DNA from: Planctomycetota bacterium
GTDB lineage: Bacteria; Planctomycetota; Planctomycetia; Pirellulales; Pirellulaceae
Assembly: GCA_963204915.1 (NCBI GenBank)
Contig: CAUJHS010000071.1
Span: forward strand, 1-64,000
Length of the DNA: 64,000 nucleotides
Direction of reading: 5' to 3'
Position 1 is the first letter of the stretch. Every line of letters starts with the position of its first letter. A model generated the notes under the pieces. That model was not told where the DNA came from, did no database searches, and saw nothing but the letters and a program-made list of their open reading frames with translations. This document shows, piece by piece, positions 36,278-45,192 of this stretch. The translations under genes and the position numbers were made by a program.

Positions 36278-37081
36278 TCAACCAGCGCGACGTCGTCCAA
36301 ACCATCCGCCCCAAACGGTCTTGCGTGGCGGTGATCGTCGCCCCGCCGCGACTTTCTTTCCTGCTACAACAGCCGCCGGGTTCTCGCAACAAAACTCAAC
36401 TGCGGAATCCCATCCCACCAATTCTGCAACTCGTTCAAACGCGCGCCCCATAAGCGGTCGGCGAGTTTTTGGACTGTGTGCATCGGTCGCCACGAAATGC
36501 ACCAATCCTTGCTCTAACATCCATTCGGAAAAATGCTGGCAGTGAGGCCCGAACGTACCAACGATACTGCCCGCCGTGATTTGCATGAGACACCCGTTCG
36601 CGACGAGCGGTTCTAAGACCTCACGTTGTTTTAGAATGCCCTGATTCCGCTCGGGATGAGACAACACTCCTACCATGCCCAGCGAGTTCAAGTCATCCAG
36701 CACGGGCTCTAACGGGAAATACAGCTCATGCGGAAGCTCCAATAACACGTGCTTGCGTCGATCCGCCAGCGACATAACCTCGCCTGTCCGCAATTTTGCA
36801 ATCATGTCAGACTCGATCCGCACGTCACCGCCAGCCAATACTTTGAGCGGTACATTGTGTTCATTCAAAAACTGTTGCAACTGACGCGTTCTCGCCCGGA
36901 TTTCATCACCCGTGTTGTGGCCGTAAGCGCCAAGCTGATGGGGAGTTACGACAATCGTTTCCGTGCCATCCGCCACGGCCATACGGGCCATGGCCAACGA
37001 CTCCTCCCACGTCTTGGCCCCATCATCGATATCGGGAACGAGATGACAATGAATGTCGACGAACGGTTTTAGCGGCTCCAT
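36278..37081 (-). CDS. CpsB/CapC-type PHP-domain phosphatase
   Basis: A 267-residue cytoplasmic protein of the PHP superfamily. VDIHCHLVPDIDDGAKTWEES at residue 8 is the family signature (the H-x-H metal ligands and the DDG motif). VTPHQ, LLELPHE, VLSHPERN and VATDAHSPKTR bring the further ligands. CpsB/CapC/YwqE enzymes are manganese-dependent tyrosine phosphatases that control capsule and exopolysaccharide synthesis by acting on a BY-kinase. No BY-kinase gene is in this window, so its partner must be elsewhere. The ATG matches the family start. Confidence 0.9.
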   Translation of the reverse strand: MEPLKPFVDIHCHLVPDIDDGAKTWEESLAMARMAVADGTETIVVTPHQLGAYGHNTGDEIRARTRQLQQFLNEHNVPLKVLAGGDVRIESDMIAKLRTGEVMSLADRRKHVLLELPHELYFPLEPVLDDLNSLGMVGVLSHPERNQGILKQREVLEPLVANGCLMQITAGSIVGTFGPHCQHFSEWMLEQGLVHFVATDAHSPKTRRPLMGRAFERVAELVGWDSAVEFCCENPAAVVAGKKVAAGRRSPPRKTVWGGWFGRRRAG

Positions 37082-37225
37082 CGCCCCAACTTTCCTGCCA
37101 AATGATTGCCTGATCGCCTAAGGCGGAGTTTCCGCGCCGCCTTCTGCCCCGACATAGTTCGGGGGAAGGTATATCGGCTTAGCGAAGTTGATGTCAAGGT
37201 CAACGGTTGGGCTTTTGCAAACCGC

Positions 37226-37903
37226 TCAACGCATAACGCGATAGAATTTGGCTAACCGGTCTGAAGGAACGCCAGCCTTCTCGGCGGCAAGTATCGCCCA
37301 GTTTCGAAGGGTTTGGCGGATAATTCCCATTTGTCGCCAGCGGCGAGCGCTGGTAAACAGTGGCCCCGGCAACAAAAGGATCGGCGAGAGTTTTCGCAAT
37401 TGGCGCATGAAGAGCACATCTTCCATCAAGCGCACATCGGGAAATCCTCCAAGTTGTTGGAATGCCTGGCGACGGACGAAAATCCCTTGGTCTCCGTAGG
37501 GCAGCTTGAACCATCGAACGCGCAAAGTATCGCCTCGTTCAATCAGTCGGAAGAGTATGCCTGGCGAGTCAATACGATGCTGGAACGCGCCCGCCAACGC
37601 CTGATCATTGGCGAGGGCCGACTCGATTTGCGCTAGTGCGCCAGGCGCAAGCCAACAATCAGCGTGAAGGAACAGCAATACGTCACCCTGAGCGTGCGCC
37701 GCGCCCACGTTTTGTTGCACCCCGCGTCCCCGTCGGCTTTGCAGGACGACTGCACCGGCCATTCGCGCTAACTGGACTGTATCGTCGTCGCTTCCTCCAT
37801 CGACGACAATCACTTCTTTTGGGCCCAACGCTATCGCCTGCTGAACTGCCCGAACGATGTTGAGCGATTCGTTCAAGGCTGGGATAATTATGGAGATATT
37901 CAT
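37226..37903 (-). CDS. Family 2 glycosyltransferase (TIGR04283-like)
   Basis: A 225-residue GT-A protein that begins ISIIIPALNESLNI, with the nucleotide-sugar Asp region VIVVDGGSDDDTVQLA, the strand LLFLHADCWL (the DxD equivalent is HAD) and the acceptor-side YGDQGIFVRRQAF and LMEDVLFMRQL. The set and the small size match the TIGR04283 group of glycosyltransferases. The sugar and acceptor are unknown. The ATG at 37903 is chosen by the family start; eight further codons upstream are open. It is divergent from the HtrA-like protease, with 110 bases between. Confidence 0.88.
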   Translation of the reverse strand: MNISIIIPALNESLNIVRAVQQAIALGPKEVIVVDGGSDDDTVQLARMAGAVVLQSRRGRGVQQNVGAAHAQGDVLLFLHADCWLAPGALAQIESALANDQALAGAFQHRIDSPGILFRLIERGDTLRVRWFKLPYGDQGIFVRRQAFQQLGGFPDVRLMEDVLFMRQLRKLSPILLLPGPLFTSARRWRQMGIIRQTLRNWAILAAEKAGVPSDRLAKFYRVMR

Positions 37904-38013
37904 GGCCGCTCTCGTCGTGACGACCAAATTTGTTTATGTTCCGGACGAATTGGACCCTGCCTTCACGGTGCTTTCAATACGCGTGTCCAAAGTCAACGTG
38001 GGGAAATCCGTCG

Positions 38014-39303
38014 ATGAATCATTTAATCATTCTTCGCAGAGGTTCAGCGCTGTTTATCACCCTTATTGCTCTAAGCTTGTATCAGGAATTGCATTGGGCG
38101 ACGGTCTACGGCCAACAGGCGCCGCGAGCGCTTACTCCTCGAGTTGGCGAACAACCTACGGCGCCGCAGATTTTTTTTCCACCACCCTCAGAACCACTGA
38201 AGAATGGCGTGCAACACGTTCCAGGGCCGCTTCCCGTCCAAGCCGCCAGACCCGCACCTGAGGGGGCTCCGCCGCCTCGAGGGACGCTCCCCTCGTTTGG
38301 CGAGGTCGACGACTATACCCCTGAAGAACGAGTCAACATTGCCGTGTACGAGAAGTGTAACCGGGCCGTCGTCCATATAACGACGCGAAGCGTCCAACCA
38401 GAACGCTTTTTCCTACTTGAAGCTCAGGTTGAAGAGGGATCCGGATCAGGTTCGATCATCGACAAACAAGGAAATATCCTAACGAATCACCATGTCGTCG
38501 ACGGCGCCAGTGAGATCCGCGTGACGCTGTTCAACGGCGATACCTTTCCCGCCAAACTCGTGGGACAAGACGCGCCGAATGATATCGCGGTGATTCGCGT
38601 CGACGTGTCGCCTGAGTTACTCTTCCCTGTTGAGTTGGGCGACTCGGAGCGCCTGCGCGTTGGCCAAAAGGTTTACGCAATTGGAAATCCCTTTGGCTTG
38701 GAACGCACGCTCACCACAGGAATTATTTCGAGTCTCAACCGACAATTGCCCTCGCGAGCCGGCCGCACGATGAAGTCAATCATCCAAATTGATGCGGCTC
38801 TCAATCGTGGAAACTCGGGGGGACCGCTTTTAGACAGTCGAGGCCGTTTGATTGGCATGAACACCGCCATTGCTAGTGAAACCGGCGCGAATACGGGAGT
38901 CGGCTTCGCCATTCCGGTCAACACCGTGCGGCGCGTAGCGCCGCAGCTCTTAGAGCATGGAAGGATGATTCGCGCGGATATTGGCATAACGCGAGTTTAT
39001 CAAAACGAACAAGGGTTGCTCATCGTCTCGACAACGCGAAGCGGTCCTGCCGAACGTGCAGGACTACAAGGCTTTCGTTTGGTTAGGAAAGAGAATCGTC
39101 GCGGACCGTTTGTATTTTCAGAAACGCATATTGATCCGGACTCAGCCGACCTGATTATTGCCGTTGATGGTCAGAAATGCCGTACGGTGGATGAATTACT
39201 CACGGTCGTGGAAAACAAGAAGCCCGGTGAAGAGATCACGGTGACTGTGGTTCGACAAGGCCGTGAAATGCAAGTTCCCGTTGTACTCGGCGCTGGTGAA
39301 TGA
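38014..39303 (+). CDS. HtrA/DegP-like trypsin-type serine protease
   Basis: A 429-residue exported protease. The signal segment (10-28) is followed by a Pro-rich spacer to about residue 95. The catalytic triad is His160 (TNHHVVDGA), Asp190 (NDIAVI) and Ser268 (GNSGGP). The loop GNPFGLERTLTTGIIS and SETGANTGVGFAIPVN are typical of HtrA. The C-terminal part (from about 310) is a single PDZ domain with an inserted segment (FRLVRKENRRGPFVFSET). Such proteins act on misfolded proteins in the periplasm. The ATG at 38014 fits the signal peptide; the frame is open to 37930. Confidence 0.92.
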   Translation: MNHLIILRRGSALFITLIALSLYQELHWATVYGQQAPRALTPRVGEQPTAPQIFFPPPSEPLKNGVQHVPGPLPVQAARPAPEGAPPPRGTLPSFGEVDDYTPEERVNIAVYEKCNRAVVHITTRSVQPERFFLLEAQVEEGSGSGSIIDKQGNILTNHHVVDGASEIRVTLFNGDTFPAKLVGQDAPNDIAVIRVDVSPELLFPVELGDSERLRVGQKVYAIGNPFGLERTLTTGIISSLNRQLPSRAGRTMKSIIQIDAALNRGNSGGPLLDSRGRLIGMNTAIASETGANTGVGFAIPVNTVRRVAPQLLEHGRMIRADIGITRVYQNEQGLLIVSTTRSGPAERAGLQGFRLVRKENRRGPFVFSETHIDPDSADLIIAVDGQKCRTVDELLTVVENKKPGEEITVTVVRQGREMQVPVVLGAGE

Positions 39304-39309
39304 AGGACA

Positions 39310-40308
39310 TTATGTGGAATAAACCCACGCGCCAAGGATCATTGTGGGAACGAGCAGCGACAACACAACAATTCCCCAGAACGGCCCAGCCGCTACGAAG
39401 GTAATCGCGGCGTCAAAGACGATGAGCGATAGAATGCATCGCCGCACCGCCATCTGCATTCGGTGTGGCGTTGGGTCGGCTGCGGCCGTTAGACAGCGCG
39501 CAATGACAGGGAAGGCCAGCATTGCAAGCAGTATCACCCACACATTCTCTGCCGACATGTCACCAAATAACCGACCGACAATTTGCAGAGGAGGGGAAGA
39601 AGACAATCGCGGGAAAACCGCGAGCAAGGCAATGCCCACGGTCATCACAACAACGCCTGCCAACAAAGACGCGGCGCTGCTTTTCTCATCCGCTTCGGTT
39701 CGCGCAAACCAAGTGACCCCCACAATATAAACGCCGATGCCCGCTGCAACGATCACCTGGGCTCCACTATATCCGGCGAACAGATGACCGTAAAAGCTCT
39801 CGGTCGTGATACTCATTCCGAGTAAAACGTTGAAGAACCGACAAGCCCCCATGAATATTGGGCCAAACGCTGTGCGCTTCGCCCATACGTTATAAAGGAC
39901 CACAAAAATCGCCAAGACTGTTGCGATCGCGCCGCTTCGCCAAGGTGCGCTAAAGTCTCCCTGGAGTATGCTAGCGCACCATCCTAACAGCACTCCGCTC
40001 ACCAGCATCGCGTACCCGACACGCTTTGCAGTAGAAAGCGAGATCCTTCCCGATGGGAGAGGGCGGTAGGGCCGCTCTTTTGCATCGACGTCAAAGTCAA
40101 AGACGTCGTTAAGCACCATGCCTGAGGTATATAACAAACAGGATGTGGCAATAAGTACCACCAATACGCCAACCGGTTGGGGCAGCCCTACCACGAACAG
40201 AAACCCCATGAGTACGTCGGCGATCGCAGTAAAGACGTTCGGGGCCCGAAAGAGCTGTAGAAATGCAAAGAAACGCGACGATTTCGTAGCGAACAGTTCT
40301 TCGACCAT
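39310..40308 (-). CDS. UbiA-family prenyltransferase
   Basis: A 332-residue membrane protein with eight to nine hydrophobic segments. The first Asp-rich motif NDVFDFDVDAKERPYRPLPSG begins at residue 67, and a second polar motif FARTEADEKSSAA lies in the middle. Members transfer prenyl chains to aromatic or other acceptors at the membrane. The N-terminal RAPNVFTAIADVLMGF resembles EboC-like members rather than 4-hydroxybenzoate polyprenyltransferase, but I cannot decide the substrate. It converges on the HtrA-like gene with six bases between the two stop codons. Confidence 0.88.
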   Translation of the reverse strand: MVEELFATKSSRFFAFLQLFRAPNVFTAIADVLMGFLFVVGLPQPVGVLVVLIATSCLLYTSGMVLNDVFDFDVDAKERPYRPLPSGRISLSTAKRVGYAMLVSGVLLGWCASILQGDFSAPWRSGAIATVLAIFVVLYNVWAKRTAFGPIFMGACRFFNVLLGMSITTESFYGHLFAGYSGAQVIVAAGIGVYIVGVTWFARTEADEKSSAASLLAGVVVMTVGIALLAVFPRLSSSPPLQIVGRLFGDMSAENVWVILLAMLAFPVIARCLTAAADPTPHRMQMAVRRCILSLIVFDAAITFVAAGPFWGIVVLSLLVPTMILGAWVYST

Positions 40309-40364
40309 CGTAACTCGGTTAGAACGAACTTATTTGAGTGGTCCACAGCCGGCGCTGGCGTAAC

Positions 40365-41219
40365 TCAACTGCTTGCGCTCCGATAGCTTAACAACGCCCG
40401 ATTAAAGATCCAACGCGACGCCCACAGACTGCCGAATGTGGCCAAGACTGCAAATGCCGCCAACGCCCATTCTCCCGCTCCTCGCGGATCCAGCGGCCGC
40501 GCAAGGAGGCGCGCGGGCACATTAACGACGATAAGAACGGGAATTAGATAAGTGAACACGACTCGAAGCGGCGTACCAAATCGACCTTGGTAGATTTCCC
40601 GAGGGTATCGCGAGAAATTGGTAATATAGAACCAGAAATCGTAAAGCGATTCATTACGTCCTAGCCAAATGCTCGTCGCGGCAAGCGTAATCATCAGGCT
40701 GTAAAGTATCGCAGCACCACATGCGAGGTAGAACGGGTATAGCAGAACGATGGCCCATGAAATTGTCAGCGGGTCCAACTCGCGCGTCATCAGGCGCCAC
40801 ACGCTATATCCCAGCAGCAATAGCGCCAATGCAAAATTCGCAAGTGAGGACCAATCAACCCTGTGAAACGAAATCAGGAACTGAGTATCAATCGGTTTGA
40901 GCAATGCGAAATCTAGGCCGCCTGTGCGGATCAGTTCGCTGAACTCTTCTGCATTAGGCATGAAAAACGCTTGCACTACGCCATTGATTAGCCAAGTTGT
41001 GCCGAGAAATACAAAAAACTCATATTTGCCCCAGCCGGTTCCTTGTCCAATCTGGGCTGTGTACTGATAGATCAGCAAATAAAATCCAAAATTCATCGCG
41101 GTCCACGAAATCGACGACACGCATTCGATCACGAAGTTCACACGGAACGTCATGTCGCGAATTAGGCTATTACGCGCGAAAGTCAGAAATACCCGACCGT
41201 ATGAGGCAGAGTCGTGCAT
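40365..41219 (-). CDS. ABC-2 family transporter permease
   Basis: A 284-residue membrane protein with six hydrophobic segments. The sequence RVNFVIECVSSISWTAMNF, the middle GGLDFALLKPIDTQFLIS and FYITNFSRYPREIYQG match the ABC-2-like family PF06182, which pairs with a separate ATPase and a second permease. Neither is next to this gene: the neighbours are a UbiA-family enzyme and an Rrf2 regulator. The ATP-binding partner is therefore outside the window or the gene is a split-off subunit. The ATG at 41219 is chosen; a TTG six codons upstream has no better binding site. Confidence 0.85.
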   Translation of the reverse strand: MHDSASYGRVFLTFARNSLIRDMTFRVNFVIECVSSISWTAMNFGFYLLIYQYTAQIGQGTGWGKYEFFVFLGTTWLINGVVQAFFMPNAEEFSELIRTGGLDFALLKPIDTQFLISFHRVDWSSLANFALALLLLGYSVWRLMTRELDPLTISWAIVLLYPFYLACGAAILYSLMITLAATSIWLGRNESLYDFWFYITNFSRYPREIYQGRFGTPLRVVFTYLIPVLIVVNVPARLLARPLDPRGAGEWALAAFAVLATFGSLWASRWIFNRALLSYRSASS

Positions 41220-41415
41220 GGAGAAAGAGCGCGGCAATGATCAAAAGGAACGGTTGACTCAACTAAACCGTAATGAAGCCGCGAAGCCTTAACAATCGGG
41301 CGTTGGTGCAAGAGCGAGGGAAATAATTTTCGACGATACAATTGTTTCAACCGCAAGGCGCACGTATGAACCGCCATGCGAGGAGAAAGAAGCCGATGCG
41401 TCGAGCCAACCAACC

Positions 41416-41436
41416 TTCGTTAGCAAGGCTAACGAA
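41416..41436 (-). terminator. Perfect hairpin directly after the Rrf2 gene
   Basis: TTCGTTAGC, loop AAG, GCTAACGAA: a 9-bp perfect stem that starts at the base next to the Rrf2 stop codon. There is no T-run after it on the minus strand (GGTTGGTTGG follows), so termination would be non-classical. It could also be a protein-binding palindrome. Confidence 0.45.
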
Positions 41437-41841
41437 CTAAACTTGGCACGCCTCAAGCAAATGCGACAGTTTCACAGAACCGAGACGTTCTCGCGTCGTC
41501 AACGCGACATCCGAGAGGGCTTCCTCCAAGATTTGCCGGGAATTTGGCGGTAGCCCCTCGATGGCTCCTATGCCTGCGTCCACCGGGCCTTCAATCGCCT
41601 CAATAATATTAAGGATTGAAATATCATGCGGCTTCTTGAGCAGCATGTAGCCGCCGTCCACGCCCCGGGTGGAACGCAACAAGCCGTGATTTACCAAATT
41701 CCGGAGGATTTGCAGCAAGAACCGTTCAGGCATTTTGCCCTCCGCGGCTAGCTTGCTACACGCTACTGGCATGCGCGAGGTGTCTTGCGCCAAAAGCAAC
41801 GTGGCTTGCAATGCATAGGCCACAGTGCGCGACAGTTTCAT
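41437..41841 (-). CDS. Rrf2-family transcriptional regulator
   Basis: A 134-residue winged-helix protein of the usual Rrf2 length. MKLSRTVAYALQATLLLA is the typical start, the recognition helix region is MPERFLLQILRNLVNHGLLRSTRGVDGGYMLLKKP and the effector region LNIIEAIEGP follows. Only two cysteines (28 and 132) are present and the CX5CX7C cluster of IscR/NsrR is missing, so it is not expected to bind a classical Fe-S cluster. It probably regulates itself or the ABC-2 permease gene downstream, which is inference. Confidence 0.9.
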   Translation of the reverse strand: MKLSRTVAYALQATLLLAQDTSRMPVACSKLAAEGKMPERFLLQILRNLVNHGLLRSTRGVDGGYMLLKKPHDISILNIIEAIEGPVDAGIGAIEGLPPNSRQILEEALSDVALTTRERLGSVKLSHLLEACQV

Positions 41842-42227
41842 GGTGGCTAGATAGTTGGATGTGTGACCACCGCTCCGCCCCGAGCGAGAAGAAGAGAGGA
41901 ACTTTGTCTCGTCAGCAGTCTCTCCCAGTACATTAACTAAACGATAGTGACGAGAATTCAGAATCTAAAAATCAATAAACTTGATAGAAGGACTCTGTTT
42001 GTACTGGGGTAATCTAACAAATCAGGAATAAAAGTCAATAAAATTCTAACAAATGCTTTCGTTCGAGGAGTTCCCAAGGTCAAAAAGGCCGTACAACACC
42101 TGGAAACTCGAGTTGAAGTATCGCAAATGACAATTGGCTTACGCTCATCGAAAATGTCGCAGCGTTCATCGGATAAGAAGCCCTAGCGCGACCAAGCACT
42201 ACATAACTTGTCGAACTCGGTCATGGC
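41842..42227 (-). promoter_or_regulatory. AT-rich leader and promoter region of the Rrf2 gene
   Basis: About 385 bases, clearly richer in A and T than its surroundings. TCTAACAAAT occurs twice as a direct repeat (42013-42022 and 42045-42054), 32 bases apart, which is three helical turns. TCAATAAA also occurs twice (from 41971 and 42034). On the minus strand TTGACT (42032-42037) and a TAGATT about 16 bases on could be -35 and -10. The repeats are candidate operator sites for Rrf2 autoregulation. No gene is visible. Confidence 0.4.
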
Positions 42228-43139
42228 TCAAGCGGAGTCTGAGTTGTGCCCTATCGGCTGCGGGTGGAATTGTTTGACGAGCGTAACTTGATTTCCCGTC
42301 GCGTTATAGATGACGTCATCCATGAACGCTCTCATTAACCGGTATCCTCGCCCAGCATGCTCCCAGGCCGACGGATCGCGGTGATCCGAAAGTTTCGCGA
42401 CGTCAAATCCTGGTCCTTGATCTTGCACCGTGAATCTCGCTTCCGCAAGCGAAATATGCACATCAACGCGGATACGTCGATCACAGAACGGCGACTGAGA
42501 ACGGCGTCGTTCAAACTCTACGCTTCCGCGACGCCACGAAGTCTCGCGCGCGTGCTCCCCCAGTTCTAAGCTGCCATGATAGAGTGCGTTGCGAACCGCC
42601 TCCTCCAGCGCAAGCCCAGCCCGTAACGTATCCGTCGCGTCGCACAGGTGCATGCTTGCCAAGAACCTCTGAACCAACTCGGCCAGCGGTGCGATGAGCG
42701 CAGGATCCGTTGTCAATTCAAACGTATAGTCAAACTTGGCAAGGCATCGCACCAGGTCCTCATAGGCGTGATCGGTTGTGACCGTCAAGACTTGTTGAAC
42801 CGTGGCAAGTAAACGTTCCGCGAGCTGCGACTTTGGAACGTAACTTACCGCGCCGCATGCGAGCGCTTGAAATGCAAGCTCCTCGCTTCCATGCGCCGTG
42901 ATGAGAACAACGGGCGTTGCGGGGTATCGTTGACGAATTTCCCGCACCAGTTGGAGTCCATCCATCTCGGGCATTTGCAGGTCGGTAATCACCAAGTCGG
43001 GCAAGGCCCAACGTAAGACTTCAAGTGCTTCCGCGCCGTTGCCCGCATACTCGACAGCTAGCCCTGGCGACTGCTTCAGCAGCCCGCCAACTAACTTTCG
43101 ATCAACGGCCGCGTCATCAACAACCAGTACCGCCGGCAT
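42228..43139 (-). CDS. Response regulator fused to a histidine-kinase-like ATPase domain
   Basis: A 303-residue protein. Residues 1-120 are a receiver domain: DD at 8-9, phospho-acceptor Asp53 in VITDLQMPEMDG, Thr in VLITAHGS and Lys in YVPKSQL. Residues 145-290 are a GHKL ATPase of the RsbW/anti-sigma type: ALEEAVRNALYHGSLE is the N-box and VQDQGPGFDV the G1 box, with GRGYRLMRAFMD as G2. There is no phospho-accepting His. It should be a phosphorylation-controlled anti-sigma factor or switch kinase, as in RsbW-like partner-switching systems. The ATG at 43139 has AGAGG five bases upstream. Its sensor kinase and antagonist are not nearby. Confidence 0.88.
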   Translation of the reverse strand: MPAVLVVDDAAVDRKLVGGLLKQSPGLAVEYAGNGAEALEVLRWALPDLVITDLQMPEMDGLQLVREIRQRYPATPVVLITAHGSEELAFQALACGAVSYVPKSQLAERLLATVQQVLTVTTDHAYEDLVRCLAKFDYTFELTTDPALIAPLAELVQRFLASMHLCDATDTLRAGLALEEAVRNALYHGSLELGEHARETSWRRGSVEFERRRSQSPFCDRRIRVDVHISLAEARFTVQDQGPGFDVAKLSDHRDPSAWEHAGRGYRLMRAFMDDVIYNATGNQVTLVKQFHPQPIGHNSDSA

Positions 43140-43410
43140 GACAGCCTCTCTCACCACGATGGCCACGGAAATGAAAACTGTTCGTCGCTGTAATGATCAC
43201 GCTGCGCAAGATTTTACGTTGTCAACACCTCCCAGAAGTGTGATCACAACCATGTGTTCATTCTCAACCAGCGGCGCAATTTCCACGCGCGGCAATCCAC
43301 CCGTTCACTATAGATTGCCATTCTGTCGCAAACAAGGTTGTCGAAAATCGGCCAAATTTCAATAATGCAAAACCGTCCATAGCATTTCCATTACGCCTAC
43401 TCTCAACAAC

Positions 43411-45168
43411 ATGAACGATTCTCATCGCGAACAACAAATGAAGCAGGCCGAAGATATCCTCGGCGACCGTTTAGACATGGTAAGCTTTGCCAAAGGGCTA
43501 TTTTTTGGTCAGTTTCATCATGAACGACTCTTGCCATACCCCGATCTTCACCAGAACTCGACCGTAACTGAATTAGTCAGGCGAGTGGAGCAATTCTGCC
43601 GCACGAGCATTGACCCGGTCGCGATTGATCGACAAGCCGAAATTCCGGCCAGTGTGATTCGGGGTCTCGGGGAACTAGGCGTTCTCGGCGCATGCTTACC
43701 GAATTACTGCGGAGGACTGGGACTTGGGCAAGTTGACTATTGTCGTTTGCTGGAAGTGCTGGGGGGTTGGTGCGGCAGTACCGCGCTGTTTGTAAATGCG
43801 CATCACTCAATTGGTCCGCGGGCGGTTGTATTGTTCGGGACGCAAGAACAAAAACAACGCTGGCTTCCCAGATTGGCGACCGGCCAATCGTTAAGCGCCT
43901 TTGCGTTGACGGAACCCGAAGCCGGTAGCGACGCCGCGAATGTTCAAACGACCGCAACGCCTACGGAGGATGGACGCGGGTATCTTCTTAACGGGCAGAA
44001 GCGCTGGATCACGAACGGTGGAATCGCCCAGGTGTTAACGGTGATGGCGCGCACTCCTGCGGAGAACGATACAACCAAGATCACGGCTTTTCTCATCACG
44101 CCAGATATGCCGGGCTTTGAGGTTGTCGAACAGCGTATGGAAAAATGCGGTGTCCGTGGGACCGCCACCAGTCGGCTCGCTTTCCGTAACATGTTTGTTC
44201 CGAAAGAAAATGTCCTTGGTCAGCTCGGCAAGGGATTACGCATTGCGTTGACGGTGCTTGATTACGGACGCACGACATTTGGCGCCAGTTGCACTGGGGC
44301 AGCCAAATTTTGTCTCCAACGCGCAGCGCATCACGCCAACACGCGCGTGCAGTTTGACGAAACTTTAGGATCGTTCGAACTGGTGAAAGAGAAACTCGCC
44401 TTCATGCAGGCCGGCGCGTTTGCTATGGAAGCCTGCACCTATCAAACCGCAGCACTGATGGATTCTGGCGAAGGAGATTTCATGTTGGAAACCGCCATGC
44501 TTAAGGTATTTACGACGGAAACGCTATGGCGAATTATTAACGACACATTTCAGATCCACGGCGGAAAAGCATACTTCACCGATGAACCATTCGAACGCAT
44601 GCTCCGTGACGCCCGCATTAACACGATCGGGGAAGGCGCGAATGACGTGTTGCGTGTCTTCTCGGCGGCGGTGGGAATGCGTGATGTGGGACTTCACCTG
44701 GAAAGCGTGCTTGAGGCAATCAAGTATCCGCTCGGTAACTTTGGTCGGTTAGGACGATTCATCGGACGCAAAATTGGAAGCATCTTGGCGCCGCCCGAAG
44801 TACCCGTACGAAGCACGGAATTAGAACCGGAAGCTGTCCGATTGGCGAAAACTATTGCGAAATTCGGTCGTCAAGTCGAATGGTTATTACGCGTGCATCA
44901 ACGCGAAATCGTTGATAAGCAATACTTACTTGGCCGGATTGCCGATGTAGCCATCGATCTCTACGCCAGCGCATGCGTGATAAATCGGCTTGATTTTCTC
45001 CTGCGTGACTCTCACCTTGATGATGTTACGCAGCGATTCCAACTGGCGACCGGTCGCTATTTCCTACAAACGGCCGAGCGACGGATTCAACACAACTTAC
45101 GCGGATTACGAGACAATGACGACCAAGCGACGACCGACCTGGCCAACCGTGTACTCCAAATGGCTTAA
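43411..45168 (+). CDS. Acyl-CoA dehydrogenase, long VLCAD-like type
   Basis: A 585-residue FAD enzyme that oxidises acyl-CoA to trans-2-enoyl-CoA. FALTEPEAGSDAANVQT and KRWITNGG are the FAD and substrate signatures. FQIHGGKAYFTDEPFERMLRDARINTIGEGAND carries the glutamate (in IGEG) that is the probable base, in the position of VLCAD rather than short-chain enzymes. The last 150 residues are an extra helical domain as in VLCAD/ACAD9, which bind the membrane. It stands alone, without other beta-oxidation genes. It is divergent from the receiver-ATPase gene, with about 270 bases between. Confidence 0.93.
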   Translation: MNDSHREQQMKQAEDILGDRLDMVSFAKGLFFGQFHHERLLPYPDLHQNSTVTELVRRVEQFCRTSIDPVAIDRQAEIPASVIRGLGELGVLGACLPNYCGGLGLGQVDYCRLLEVLGGWCGSTALFVNAHHSIGPRAVVLFGTQEQKQRWLPRLATGQSLSAFALTEPEAGSDAANVQTTATPTEDGRGYLLNGQKRWITNGGIAQVLTVMARTPAENDTTKITAFLITPDMPGFEVVEQRMEKCGVRGTATSRLAFRNMFVPKENVLGQLGKGLRIALTVLDYGRTTFGASCTGAAKFCLQRAAHHANTRVQFDETLGSFELVKEKLAFMQAGAFAMEACTYQTAALMDSGEGDFMLETAMLKVFTTETLWRIINDTFQIHGGKAYFTDEPFERMLRDARINTIGEGANDVLRVFSAAVGMRDVGLHLESVLEAIKYPLGNFGRLGRFIGRKIGSILAPPEVPVRSTELEPEAVRLAKTIAKFGRQVEWLLRVHQREIVDKQYLLGRIADVAIDLYASACVINRLDFLLRDSHLDDVTQRFQLATGRYFLQTAERRIQHNLRGLRDNDDQATTDLANRVLQMA

Positions 45169-45192
45169 GACGATCGGCGCTGGCTCGCGACG

